From the NCBI GenBank assembly GCA_000469685.2, contig LS997563.1:38108468-38172467 (forward strand): a stretch of DNA of 64,000 nt, read 5' to 3'. The position numbers were made by a program, and so were the translations under genes. The number at the start of each line of letters is the position of its first letter. The first letter of the stretch is position 1. Under the pieces are notes generated by a model. The model did not search any database. It saw only the letters and a program-made list of their open reading frames with translations, and was not told the DNA's origin. Below are positions 49,193 through 61,432 of the stretch, piece after piece. Source of the stretch: Haemonchus contortus. Taxonomy: Eukaryota > Nematoda > Chromadorea > Rhabditida > Trichostrongylidae.

Positions 49193-52100
49193 TCAATCGC
49201 TCTCGCTGCGCCTTCTTTTTCTCTCATTCTTAATCCTGCTCGGAGTCTTGTCTTCGCTTTTCTCCACATCACTTTCGCTCTCAGATCTGGGAAATATTTC
49301 TTTCACCTGAGAAAACTCAATTGAGTCTAATAGTGGCAACATACCCGTCCTTTCCACTCCTTACGGCTGCTTTTTCGAGTAGGCGCTCTCGCAGTGTTTC
49401 CTCATCAAGCTCCTCTACCTTTGCTTCCTAAAAAAGACTACTTTTATCTGATGAAAACAGTGAGAGCTACGAAGTAAATACCTTCGATTTCTCCTTTTTA
49501 TCCTTATCCTTGTCTTTTTTTCGATCCGAACTGCGATCTCGTTTACTTTCCTTTAAACACAGATGTACTAAAATGCTTAGCCCATCGAATAAATAATGGA
49601 AAAACCACCTTATCCTTATCTTTATCCTTCTTCCTATCACGGCTTCTGCTTCGCTTCCTTTCTTTTTTGTCCTTTTCTTTTTCCTTCTCCTTTTTCCTGT
49701 CCCTCGATCGGCTGCGGTCACGCTTCTTTTCACGAGAACGAGAGCGTCTGCGACGATCACTGAACAGCGAAAAATCTGGTGGAAAGGTTACAACATTCGG
49801 GAACTTTCTCAATTCGCTTAAGCTACACTTGTAGGATTTTAACGATGAAGGACGCTGCAGGGACTTCAAAGGCAATTTTAAATCATTCAATGTTGCAGAA
49901 TGAACTTACCGACTCCGACTTCTCCGTCTTCTGCTCGGACTGCGCTTCTTGTCCCGTGAACGACTCCTTTTACGATCTCGAGATCTAGTTCTACTCCGTC
50001 GTCGATCACGTGATTTCGATCGAGAACGACTTCTTCGACGTCTAGGCGTTCGGCTCCTCCGGCGAGGCGATGGCGAAGGAGTGCGGCGACGACGCAAGGG
50101 CGAGCGTGAGCGTGAGCGTCCATCTGAGAGAATGACTGTTTGAAGCAATGAACTGAGAGGTTGATGTAAAGCGAGGTATGTTAGTGTAAAGTCGCGAGCA
50201 CAAAAAAAAATCGAAAAAAAAGCTCACTTTTTCCCATTCGAATAGCTTCTTCGACCTCCTCTAATGCCTGATCAGCGGACTTTGCCTGCGGCTTGATTAT
50301 TGCCACTCGAGAATGTTGAATTCTTAACAAGAAAAAAAATTAATTGGAGTCCAAAAGTACTCGAAACTTGTGTTGTCGAGACAAACAAGTGAATCCGTCC
50401 ATAAGACTGTAGACAAAAGAACCGCTGCAGGTCCACTCAAAACATTTAGCATCGAAAACAGTTTCTTGTTACCTCCTTACAAGCTGTAATGTAAATGGTA
50501 GCATAATGCTAATGCATTTCCTCTTACAGAAACTACACCCGATTTCTTTTTTTTTAGTTCTTTCTCTTTTTTCTTTCTAGTTTTTTTTTCAATAAGGGAT
50601 GCCACAGAAAAGTTACTATTCATTCCCAAAAAATGATTGAAATAAGAAGAAGAAATGAAGTACACATTCAACGTCGCAAAAATACATTTGGGAGAAGATC
50701 ATGCTGTAAAAATGATACCCTTCGTTACTCGAACTAAAATTCCAACACACGTCCCTCACTGATTACCCGGTCTACATTTTATTTGTAGTGGACTTTACGC
50801 TCATGCAGGGTCGAAAATAAAAGTGCAGATGACAAGTGGTGAACTAGGATTGATATAAAAACAACTGGACCTCTTGCTTGTCACGGCAAGACGGATTGTC
50901 AGGATTTATTTTCAAAAATATACCACAACGCTCACCTCAACGGTCGTCCTTGATAATCGATGCCATTATTCTGGAGAGCAATCGGCACGGATGTTTGGTT
51001 TGTGAACTCAACGTAAGCATACGCACAGGGTAATGTGTCAGGGGCAATCGCCATACGGAGGTACATCACCTACAACAGTAAGCTTAACTCAATACGAGGG
51101 CCATATATGTAAGTATTTGGAAACATAAAGCACTCACCTCCCCCACATAGCTGTTGAAAAATTCGAGAACGGCTTGCCCGTCAACACCTTTAGGCAAATT
51201 TCCAACGTAAATGGTCCTTCTGATTTCTTCCACTTTTGCCAAGTCAGTATTGCCAGGAAGAGGTGGATAAGATGGAAGTCCAAGCGCTTCCATTTGTGGA
51301 TCCACTGTAAGCAACTGAAATAGGTGGAACAATTTAGATAAGAATAAAGACTGGGAAAACAATGTGGAATAAAAATATAAAAACATTTGTTTGTTGTATA
51401 TAAATGTGTTCTAGCCACACCTAGCTAGGAGGATAGTTCACGCTTCAAAGTTATTTTTAAACAGCATGAAACCAAATTTTAACTAATACTGGTAGGGGAA
51501 ACACTGGATGGATGCGCCTGCTTGCCGCTCACAGTTCTGGAAAATTACAAAGTACGTATAAAGATGACGACGAGTTTTCGAGAGTCATGGTAGATGTTAT
51601 TCAAAACATTAAATCATTACCACAGAGGAGCCATCCTCTAACTCCTGAACTTTGTTCACAACATGTGGAGGCAGCTGGCGTTGTCCTGCAGTAACCGGTC
51701 CACCAGTGCTCGTGAACGTAGCTTCATCAGGAATGACACCTGGACAATGTGATCAATATCAGGGCTGCGGGGAAAAAGCAAAAGAACGGCTTACTCTGGA
51801 GGTACGGAGCACAAACTATGGCCCGATCAATAAGAACTGTGTTTGTTAAATGCTGTCCAACTTCCACGGCACGTTCATCATCATACTTTATGAAGGCACA
51901 CTTTGAAACTGTCGACGAAGTTATGTTCAGATCAGTGGGATATACCTAAATAAACTGCAGGTGAGTTCAGGAATCCTCTGAGCTTCACTATTAGAAGAAT
52001 ATAAAGAATTTAGCCGCACTTTTGATAAGTTGATATTTCCCATCTTTGTTTCAGAGTCTATGCATTTTTCTGCCTTTCAGCATTTCCCCAATTCAAATCC

Positions 52101-52429
52101 TGCGCACTTCTGCTATTTTTCCTTTTCATTTTTCTTTATGAAAAGCCAATGAATTTCCATTCAGGCAATAGCTCTCACAAGAATGTACGAGTAAAGGTAA
52201 GACAGAATGAAAGCATCACTTGCAAAGCTTCCTCCACAAACGCGCCCCAATACACAAAACCAAATTTAGGATTATTGAGAGAGAATCTTTCGCCTTAAAG
52301 CCTCACCTTCATTTCTTCAATGCGTCCAATGTACTGGAACATAGTAAAAATTTGATCTTTTGTGGCAGTCACAGATATGTTCGAAACTTGTAGGATTTTA
52401 ATCTTTTCTTTCTTAGTGTCCGCCCCCAT
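49193..52429 (-). CDS. rsp-7: SR-type splicing factor with two RRMs (SREK1 / RSP-7 family), 11 exons
   Basis: A nuclear splicing regulator of the SREK1/SRSF11 type. Exons from the start: 52429-52307, 51945-51795, 51739-51621, 51314-51138, 51069-50936, 50322-50228, 50123-49910, 49759-49609, 49550-49482, 49427-49345, 49286-49193; all phases fit and give 469 residues. RRM1 covers about 8-92 (ILQVSNISVTAT, GQHLTNTVLIDRAIVCAPYL). The linker has VIPDEATFTS, typical of SREK1. RRM2 starts near 165 (RRTIYVGNLPKGV, RNP1 CAYAYVEF at 205-212). From about 267 follows an RS domain (SRSRSPLRRRRTPSPSPRRR) and then a Lys/Asp/Glu-rich tail (KKEKEKEKDKKE), ending SRIKNERKRRRSESD. The start is seven bases after a TTTTCAG acceptor. 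It is divergent from SNU13 across 1.1 kb. Orthology to C. elegans rsp-7 is inferred; family is firm. Confidence 0.92.
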
Positions 52430-53520
52430 TTTTGCCTGAAAACAGCGCAGGTACAAGAGACAATATCTATGCATAATGAATGATCACGATTCGAAAGGTG
52501 ACGAAAGAAAAACGAGATGACAACGAAATACGAAACATGATGGGATCACATCAAGTTGAAAACCCGTTATCAAGACGAGAGCGGCGTCATATAGAATACA
52601 TGATCCGAAATCCGCAAACTACGCGCTAATTCTTTGCCTTTTCGAAAACCTCTTAATAAATTGTGCGATGTGGAAATGCTTCATTATTAAGCTAAATAAA
52701 CAACAAACGACTTATGAACAAAAGGAATCAAGACACTCGATACTTCCATGGCTATGACCACTTACAACCGCAATTGTAGTTCTTCTTCATTAGTAATAAG
52801 CAATAGTTATAGATTTGACTAATTGAGTTTGTCACTTATAAGGATGTGAGCAAGCATGGATGATCAAGACATTTCACTCGATAATACTAATCTTCAATTA
52901 ACACACAGACTTTGCAAAGACCTTTCATCCTAGAAAAAGAAACAGCCACCTTTTTCCGCTCCTCTACTTGCTCACCAACAGCTAGGGATTACTTTGTGAG
53001 TTTGGTAATCATTGATGATTAGCACAGAAACAAAAGCATCAACATAAACGAGCAATGTGGTAACACGCGAGCTGCGCTAACACAATGACGTGAACAGAGC
53101 GTGGCGTACGCGATATGCAGAAAGAGACATATAACATACGTCAATTGTAGAAACCGTAAACTCTTCTTCGTCGGACCAGCATCCTAAATCTTAGCTGCTT
53201 TTTTTATTCGGGATATTTTCGAACCATTTGAATTCCGGCTCTCTTGTTTCTGTTTTGTCTTTCATGTTTTACTTCGTTATACCTTTCACAATGAATTACC
53301 TCTACTACTGAAGGCTTTAACTACACTTTTGCTGTTTGTGATCGTCATAGCTTTACTTAACCGTTTATCTTTCTAATAGTTATGAGATAGGCGTCTGATA
53401 TGTTTGCGGTTTCATTTTCAGCAGCTACTTTCCGTTTGTTCCCTTCAGATCGTCGGTGGTTCATTCCGTTTTTAAACTATGCATTTTTTAATTGGTGGTA
53501 TTTTTAGAAAGAATACAAAA
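52430..53520. promoter_or_regulatory. Divergent intergenic region between the SREK1-like and SNU13 genes
   Basis: About 1.1 kb separates the start codons of two outward-pointing splicing genes, so it must hold both promoters or one bidirectional promoter. I see no coding sequence. Trans-splice-type acceptors lie just before each ATG (TTTTCAG at about 52436-52442 on the minus strand; TTTTTAG ending at 53509 on the plus strand). No TATA box is assignable with confidence. Confidence 0.6.
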
Positions 53521-53961
53521 ATGGCCGATGATGGAGTCAATCCGAAGGCCTATCCGCTCGCTGATACCCAACTTTCCCAGAAACTTCTGGATCTTGTACA
53601 GCAAGCGATGAATTATAAGCAGCTTAAAAAAGGCGCTAATGAGGCGACCAAGACTCTGAACAGAGGAATTGCGGAGGTACATTATCAATAAAATAATCTT
53701 TGAATATCTAATGATTCTAATCGTTTTCAGGTGATTATTATGGCGGCCGATGCGGAACCGCTTGAAATAATTTTACATTTGCCTCTTCTCTGTGAAGATA
53801 AGAACGTCCCGTACGTGTTTGTAAGGAGCAAGGCTGCTCTCGGACGTGCTTGTGGTGTCACTCGCCCAGTTATTGCCGTATCCATCACTCAGAATGAAGG
53901 ATCTCAGCTTAAATCTCAGATTCAAAAACTCAAAGAGGATGTTGAGAAACTTCTCATTTGA
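53521..53961 (+). CDS. snu13: SNU13 / NHP2L1 (15.5K) RNA-binding protein, 2 exons
   Basis: Binds the kink-turn of U4 snRNA in the U4/U6.U5 tri-snRNP and of box C/D snoRNAs. Exons 53521-53676 and 53731-53961 give 128 residues, the same length as the human protein. The whole protein is one L7Ae domain: [19 protein letters not shown] at the start, the RNA-contact segment [12 protein letters not shown] at about 38-49, [20 protein letters not shown], and [20 protein letters not shown]. The ATG at 53521 is chosen because it gives the family's N-terminus and follows a TTTTTAG acceptor by 11 bases; the upstream in-frame ATG at 53479 would lie in the outron or intron. The single intron is 54 bp. An AATAAA lies about 95 bases after the stop. 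Confidence 0.98.
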
Positions 53962-55425
53962 TACGTTGTTATTTTTTGTTTGTCAGATACGCGTATTAGT
54001 TGTTGCTGATGTAGTTACTTGTTACGTTTGAATTGTTATCCATGTTTGTGATGTGAATAAAGCTGACGAGTTCACCATTTGTAGTGCATAGACATGTAAT
54101 AAATGATAAACAACCTAGACAATAACTGCATACTATTTACCAGAATAGCAATTTTTACCAGTATCAGAGTTACAGACTAAGGGTTGGATAATGTAGATGG
54201 GGACATCAGTTGCACGCTGAATCTGAAACGTTGCAGGATAGACATAGACCAGACAGGAAATACTCCTTTTTAGGTAAAGCGAGTTTTTCATTCGGGTTTT
54301 TCACATTTTGCACATTTTATTTGTTAATTTATCTATTAGTTTGGGAGAATTATAATAAAATTCATGTTTCCTCTAGGTTTTTAGCGGTAGAAACATAGAA
54401 GGATCAAATTTTCAGAGTAACTTATTACGAATAGGTTAGAAAAGGAGCTGACTGCTATGGTGCTGGATAGGCTGATCTGGGGTTTTAGATCTTTTCATAA
54501 ATAAATTTAATGATTACGGCAAGATTTCCACGTAGTTATGTGGCAGCTCCATGGCAGCCCTTGGACACGACCAAGGAAGCCAGCGATTCAGCATTTTGCT
54601 GCGTTATCTATGGGCTCCAGAAATTTCCATGTTTTTTAGAATCTAAGAATTCGCCGTTCTAGTTGATCACCTATCTATTTTGGGCTCATTACCACTTTTA
54701 TGTGGCACAAGCAAACAGGTGAAAAGAACGGCATGATCACTGTTTTTAGGCCAGGCTGAAACTCTCCCAAGACAGTCCTGAGTTCTTGAACCCCTTGTTG
54801 GCACTGCCAGAACCGACTAACCTAACAATCACCCTCGGAGTCCAATGTTGCCCCTCAGGCGCATTACTCATCCATTACTCCACCTGTCACTCAATTAGCC
54901 ACTTTGGGGTGTGAGGCGGTCTCGTTTGAGGCTATGAGGCACACCCAGATTGTAACCAATACCTGGTCGACATTTTAGCACCACGCTAACCTGGCCACCC
55001 AGGGAGTAGCAAGAGTCCCACCCAAGCCTTACTTCTATTCTGCTGATTATTTGTTCAAAAATTCATTTAAGCATGTAGAGAATAGGTTTTTTAGGAGAAT
55101 GTACCCAAAAAAATCGAAGGGTTTCCTATGCTTATCTGGGGCCACCTGCTTGAACTAATGCTACGGGAGTATTGATGGGTACATGGTTGGTATCGATTTG
55201 TTGAATCAGCATCTGTTTGCATAGCATTTTTAGTGTCATCGTGGACAATGTCACGTCGTAGGTGAGTGTTCCTCCAGAGCTTCGTCTATTCTCTGTATTA
55301 ATCTAATTAATTGGCAAATTGTTCCATATGCTTTTCTTTTTCTTCATTTCCATCTTTTCGCTTGCTTTTGAAAGACTGAATCCCCAAAAAAAGAACTCGT
55401 CTGTCCCAGATTGTGATGATTCAGG
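53962..55425. other. Intergenic region between SNU13 and the tetraspanin gene
   Basis: Contains the SNU13 3' UTR with AATAAA, then about 1.3 kb without a gene I can support. One part (54.7-55.0 kb) is locally GC-richer with no open frame of note. The tetraspanin start is preceded one base before by ATTCAG. Confidence 0.65.
54057..54062 (+). terminator. Poly(A) signal of SNU13
   Basis: AATAAA 96 bases after the SNU13 stop codon, a normal distance for a compact nematode 3' UTR. Confidence 0.8.
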
Positions 55426-58400
55426 ATGACCATTCAGCGGACGGGCGGAGATGGTGCTAAGGTCGCTTTGATAATCTATACATTACTGTTTTGGGTGTCT
55501 GGATTGGCTCTGCTGGTCATTGGGCTATGGATGTTACTGGATCCAAAGCGGAATTACATTTTGGACCTCGTAAATTTCTCTGAGGATGACCCCTTACTGG
55601 TGAGTTTGCGACTTGTTTTTAAAAAAAAATCGATGTTACGAGAAGATCTTAGAGAAGTCTTTCTCAAATGCTCAGCCATAATATAATACTCTGCAGTAAC
55701 GGAGATTCAAAAAAAGCCTATAAATAACAACCAGCTGAAAAACTTGCAGCCTCGATTTGTACAGCTCTTTTGGGCTTGTACTAGTAACCACCATCATTTG
55801 AGTGACAGCAAACCGAGGAGAAATTCTCGGCATTGATCAGTCCCCTTTTTGGCATGTACCCAAGCACTTGACTTTCGATTAGAATCATGAAGGCATTTGG
55901 AAGCGTAAGTGGGCCATACGATGAATTGCGTTGGCCAGCCGATGTGAAAGTTGGTGCCTTTATCCTCTCAGGCAAGTCTCATACCAATTAAGCGACCTCG
56001 AAGAGATGGAAGGCTTCCTCGGCTCAAGTTGGTATCCATCCGTGATTCGATCCCCACATCATGCGTCTGGTTGCGTGCCACTTGTTATTGTTCCTTTCAA
56101 TCTTTTCAGACGTTCGCAGCTTACATTGCGGTTGTCGCTGGCGGGTTATCCCTAGTCGTCGGCTTCATAGGATGTTGCGGTGCTGTGCAACGAATGCGAT
56201 GTCTACTAGTAGGCGTAAGTTGCTATACATTACTGAAACCAATCACAAATCAAGTTTTTTTGGGTGGGCATAGTTTTCGAGATCTTAGTGAGTTTCTAAA
56301 TGTTCTGCAAACTGGCTTTACATCCATGTTGAATTCCGATGAGCAGAGTTCATGTTCATTTTTGATGAGGTTTATTTCTATGCTTTTTCAGTTTATGATA
56401 TGCTTATTCGTTTTGTTTTTGGCCGATGTCAGCATAGGAACCTTAGCACTGGTGTATAGAAATAAGGTGAGTATTTAGAAAAAATCTTTCTTCCTTTTCG
56501 CTGAACAGCTTGGAGGTGACTGATCGAATGACTTATAGCCCTTTGTCACTGAGACTGTTGCGTTGAGACTGCTACACTATCCGTCAGTCGCAAGAAATCA
56601 GGGTAGGACGAGAATTTTCCGCGCAGGGGCACGATTGTGCGGCAGGATGGGGAGGAGACGGAAAAATCAGCATCAAAGAACATAGCAGAACTAGTTCCCT
56701 GCATGGCTTTGGTATAAATGTCAAATCGCGGTTGAATTTGCATAATTTAGCGACCTCCTAATAGAAAAAGAACAGATTTTTTGCTATGCTAAAATTGTTC
56801 TGAGCAAAGTTTGTTCCTGCCAGTTAACAGTCCAAGGAGACGATGTCCATTCATATTACTGTTTTCGGCATATGAGTACCCTCGGTTAGCTTGTTAGGCC
56901 CTGACGTGGAGTCTGGGTAGACCCCGGGTAGCTATTCAGACTATCCAAAAGCGGACTAGGACCTTATTAATTAGAGGCGACCCAGAATTGCCTTCAAGGT
57001 ACTTCCCAATTACTCGAACGCAAGCAAATTTTTATGAGGAACCAGTCGCATCCGCAGGCTCTCCACACACTCATACATGGGTACAGTTGCGAGGGAACAG
57101 AATTTATGAATCGACACTCGACACAACAGCAACACAAAGTTTACCCACTGGATCCATCTGTCTTCGGGCAATTACTGGAGACTTTTGGTCTACAATTTAT
57201 CCCCATATCCAGCACGTCGGGTCGCGCCACGTAGCCTCATCAACCTGCCAGAGATCCTCCACTGAAAGAGAATTCCCAGTGAAGGCTCAGTGAAGGAGAT
57301 CCTTGGGAGTTCAACACCATATCAATAAATTAGTAAAGGCTTTCTGGTTGCTGGTAATCTACAACATTACTTGCTGAATAAAGTCAAAATCACTGACCAA
57401 TATATTTACAGTTTACAAATGGTCGTCTTACCGTATATCTGAAGAACATGACACATAATCGATACAACCGTGACGAATGGGTTAAGCCATTGCTGGATAC
57501 GGTGCAATTTTATGTAAGTACTTTGTAGACTGGTCCTAGGCGGTGTTCTTGCTGAGTATGTGGTTCACAAAACAGAACTCCTTCAAGTTCTGATGAGTGA
57601 AGTTCATACTTTTCTTCGGCGATTTGGCAATACGGCTGCGTCCTGTCACTAGTGATGTTTTTCCGAGATCTAAAATACTGTGTTTCAGCAGCAATGTTGC
57701 GGTGGTGAAAGTGCTCGTGATTACTATGGTTCGTTCTGGTTCATCACCAACACCGACCGTGGTACTCGGTCGTTCGTACCGACGTCGTGCTGTCGTCAAG
57801 CACAAGTTGGTCGTGCATGGGCACCTGTACCAATCGACCCGATGTGCACGACCTACGCTTACGATTCACAAGCGTTTGACAGTTCTGTGCACAAAGAGGT
57901 GGGTTATTCTTTCACTAGACTTGTCTCCGTCGTTCGGTTCTTTGCTGCGCACAGTAGTTTTGCCGCTCTCCGTGCGCGACATTTTCGCGCGTCCACAGCT
58001 CAAAATGTTGAACCAATTAGCATGTCAAAGGCTAATTCACGAACAGGGAGCACCCTCATAAAAGTAATCGGACAACTCACAGATCAGGGGACAAAGCATA
58101 TGTACTCATATTGCAGCCCTTGTGATTGTGAGGAATGAATTTACCTTCTGCAAGTGCAGTTTATGAAAATTTTGAATGTTCAGGGATGCCATGAAAAACT
58201 TCTGGCTTGGCTGGACGAGCAGACATACATCTTTGCTGGTGTCGGTTTCGGATTTGCCGCTCTCATGGTACTGCGGTGATCAATTATTGATTATTTGTCG
58301 TGCAATCGGAAACATTCTCTAGAATCTTCCATTTTCTTGTGAACTGAATAGCATTTCAATCTCTCCAACTTTAATTTGACTTTAAATTTAACTTCAATAT

Positions 58401-58510
58401 AAGGAATAATGTCATTTTGTTTATCTAATTTTCAGGTTATCGGAATGACCATTTCATTAGTGATGTGCAACAGCGTCAGATACTACACCTTTGTACGAGA
58501 TAAGTACTGA
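55426..58510 (+). CDS. Tetraspanin, 7 coding exons
   Basis: A four-pass membrane organiser protein. Exons: 55426-55599, 56110-56214, 56392-56466, 57412-57513, 57689-57898, 58184-58267, 58436-58510; all in phase 0 and giving 274 residues. TM1 is about 14-36 (LIIYTLLFWVSGLALLVIGL), TM2 61-83 (AYIAVVAGGLSLVVGFIGCC, then GAV), TM3 about 94-114 (FMICLFVLFLADVSIGTLAL) and TM4 about 236-260 (IFAGVGFGFAALM, VIGMTISLVMC). The large extracellular loop has the hallmark CCG (QQCCGG near 155), then SCCR, a single Cys and GCHEK: six cysteines, the common disulphide set. A possible N-glycosylation site is NMT at 130. The start follows ATTCAG by one base, as in trans-splicing. Intron 1 carries a SINE-like repeat and its readthrough frames are spurious. 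Which tetraspanin subgroup it belongs to I cannot say. Confidence 0.94.
55770..56075 (+). repeat. SINE-like repeat copy in intron 1 of the tetraspanin gene
   Basis: Carries the family landmarks GGCCAGCCGATGTGAAAGTT, GGTGCCTTTATCCTCTCAGG, CAAGTCTCATACCAATTAAG, CGACCTCGAAGAGATGGAAG and a box-B-like GATTCGATCCCC. It ends about 35 bases before the acceptor of exon 2. Confidence 0.65.
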
Positions 58511-58616
58511 TGTCACTTCGAAGGCAATCTCTTCCTCCAGCTTCTGCAAACTCCCCTACGATCTCAGTATTGAAGCCTACTTTATGTTGTTTTAACAACT
58601 GGTATCGATCTCTAAA

Positions 58617-58622
58617 AATAAA
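58617..58622 (+). terminator. Poly(A) signal of the tetraspanin gene
   Basis: AATAAA 107 bases after the tetraspanin stop codon. Confidence 0.75.
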
Positions 58623-60074
58623 ATTTCTACCACCATGAGATCTCTTACTATAGCTCAACGTAGCAAAAGGATTTCGATGGGCCAATCCTTGTGTTTTTAA
58701 TCTCTCACGATAATTGCAAGAGCCAGACAAGGATAAGACTACTACTCGAGACTACGACGACCATACTTCTTGTGGTCTCCCACATACGACGCCAGCTTCG
58801 TGTGTCCTCAGTGATGCTAAAAACGATTCTGAATTAGGGGAATAGAGTGCTTCGGTAGAGTTCAGGAAATTCAGAAGCACTGGCTAAGCTGACTAAAAAG
58901 CTGACTTCAAGCAAAAACTTGGAACGGAAGAGGGATTTGCCAGCGCGACATTACCACCGAGAGGGCGCATACAACTCCTTCAACTATGTCCATTCACACA
59001 TTCAACCACTGGTGAAAATGCAATTCGGTGGGAGGGGGCACCGCCTTTTCCAACAGTGAGCGTAAGAGAGCAGAAATCGGTTAGCCGACTTCCCATAACT
59101 CTTCTTACTTTTCATTCTAATAGCCGACCATAATGGTGCTTGTTTCTTAGCCGAAAAAAGGTTGGTTCTTCCTCATCTATGCCTTGACTGGAATTGTATT
59201 TGAATAGTAAATATCCGATCCCTTCTTAACTCTCTTGCGGCAAGGACACGTAGATGAACACGAAATGAATGCTTCCCGAAGCCTTCCTACTCCCCAAGAC
59301 ATGGGGGGGGGGAGTTACTGTATCACACGCTTACGGGAGTTGAAGTCTGACCTCCTCCTACTCCTTTCCGCTCCCTTCCGTAATGACAACGATGTTCCCC
59401 CATCATTTCTGATCATGGCTTTCATTGTAGTTTAACATAGTACAGGGCTACGGTATGTCATCTCGCACAACTGAAAAAAGAAACTGACCCCAATGAGCAC
59501 AGGGGAAACTGTATTCGACCTGAAATCCAACGGTCGAAAGCTTGAAGCGATACACGGAGCTGTCTCACGCCCATTACCTCATCGCTCGTAAACAAGGCAC
59601 ATTCCTTTCAAATTCTGGTTTGCACTCCATAATCCTATGTGTACTTTTTGGAAATCTCCAAATTTCCTAATTGGGCCCATTAAAAAACTCCGTTCACAGT
59701 CTCAGGCTGGCTTCGGGTGTACTAAGTTATGCAAAAGTAAAAAAAACATTCAGAATGATAACGTCGGTCAGATTGACATACTACGTTGCTCTGTTGGTGG
59801 TCTTAATTTCCTTCAACAGTTCAGCTAACCCCTTATCACAGTCACCAATTTGCTGACGAACAGACAGATTAACAGACACATTCAAAATCGGTGGTTTATC
59901 TGATAAAATGATAACAGGCGACTTTTTAGGAAATGATTGGCCACTACTTGATTGCGAGCTGTTTTTTTTTTGCAAATCGTCTTGATTTTTCGTCAAAAAA
60001 AATTTTGTTATCGCATTACTGTAATTTCTTCAATCATGTTGTTATCGCTATAGATGCTGTTGCTGCAGCTGAAC

Positions 60075-60155
60075 ATTTCCTATTTATTCATTTATTTATT
60101 AGTTTATTCATTTGTTTACTTATTAACTCATATATTTATTTACTTCTTTACTGAA
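60075..60155 (+). repeat. A/T-rich low-complexity tract
   Basis: TTTATT, TTTACT and CATT units recur for about 80 bp. Open frames across it are compositional artefacts. Confidence 0.6.
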
Positions 60156-61194
60156 CATACAATCAAGACACCACTTCGCCTTCAAGACTTATTGGTCAGA
60201 TTTACACAATATTATGTAGACCAGTATGTTTTGAAAGGAAGTGAAGAATTGTGATGGAAAACGAGTTAAAGCTTAAGGTGCCTAAACTGTTGGCGTTTGG
60301 TTGATCTTCAGGGGTTCTTCATCCAATCCCTCTCTTCTCTACCCGAAAGACTGCATTAGTACAGTTGGATTTGGCATTATCTATCTTCTGCTTTCGAGTG
60401 CTTTTTTTCCGCAATTCAATAAAAAAAATTTTTGAATTTTTCCTTTGTTACACGTTCCCAACTTTCATCCTGGCTGACCCACAACTGTTACTGGTTACTG
60501 CCGCGCTCTCAGAACACCTTGGAGATTTGTCTGTGTATAGATGCTCGATGTGCCTTTGTATGCTTAGCTCCTGTGTCAGACACAAGGACAAATAAATAAT
60601 TTAATAAACAAATCAATGAGTAATCAATAGATAAGTAAACAGTGATGGAATGGTCACATAATTAAATGGACCATGGTAATTCCTCAGTAGGCGCACTTCC
60701 TACGCGTTCCTGAATAAGCTCTTTGCTGCGCGTCAATGCTGACATATCCTAGTGATCCTTTTGTCGAGTACTTTCCCCCGCATGCAGATGGGTAGATAGA
60801 GTGTCTGGGGTAACAACAGAGAGCCTTCCAAGGAGCCGTCGTCACAGCTTGTCCTCCTCGAGTGCTTCATTAGCTATTCTCGGAGCTGAGAGTGCAGGAG
60901 CTACGTGCTGCCCTGTTACTTCCTGGAAAGCCCCATCGACGTTTTTTTTCTGTTGCTATTCTGTTTGGCTGCATGTGACGTCTACGTTAAGCTCCCACTG
61001 TGTTTTGCTAATCCTTTGCTAGTGGAGTACACCTCTGATCTTCCACCTTTGATCGCCTTTCCGGTACCCTTTACCAGTAACTGATGATTATTTCGTTGAT
61101 TTTTCATATTTTTCCTTACCTTATTACTTTGCCCAATCCTTACTACCGTATAACTATTTTTTACTTTCGCTTACCACTTGTTTGCAGATCAATA

Positions 61195-61432
61195 AAAGGT
61201 TTTAAGGTTTCTCAATCCGGTTTTGGATGCGCCCGAAGTTCGAGTATGACCAAAAACCGAAGTGAATAGGTGTTTGGCCTGGACCATTAAGTATAAACGG
61301 TTCACGAGCCCGAAATTTTGTCCATAGATGAGAATAGTTTGAAGTAAACATACGCACAGGGATGGAAGGCTTGGGCGGATATCGATCTGCGCTTCGGTCC
61401 TATCTGTCTGGCAGCGTTGCACCTGCCCGTTT
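61195..61432 (+). repeat. SINE-like dispersed repeat copy
   Basis: Landmarks: GGTTTTGGATGCGCCCGAAG then TTCGAGTATGACC, a middle part, and the 3' part GGGATGGAAGGCTTGGGCGG, ATATCGATCTGCGCTTCGG and GCAGCGTTGCACCTGCCC. Order and orientation match the copies at 5.3 and 19.2 kb. Confidence 0.6.

Noticed and set aside
53479..53520. Upstream in-frame ATG for SNU13
   Set aside because: A TTTTTAG acceptor lies between it and the family start codon at 53521; using 53521 gives exactly 128 residues.
55951..56478. Long 175-codon frame across tetraspanin exon 2
   Set aside because: It is out of frame with exon 2 coding for part of its length and runs through a SINE-like repeat; the spliced model explains the conserved tetraspanin segments.
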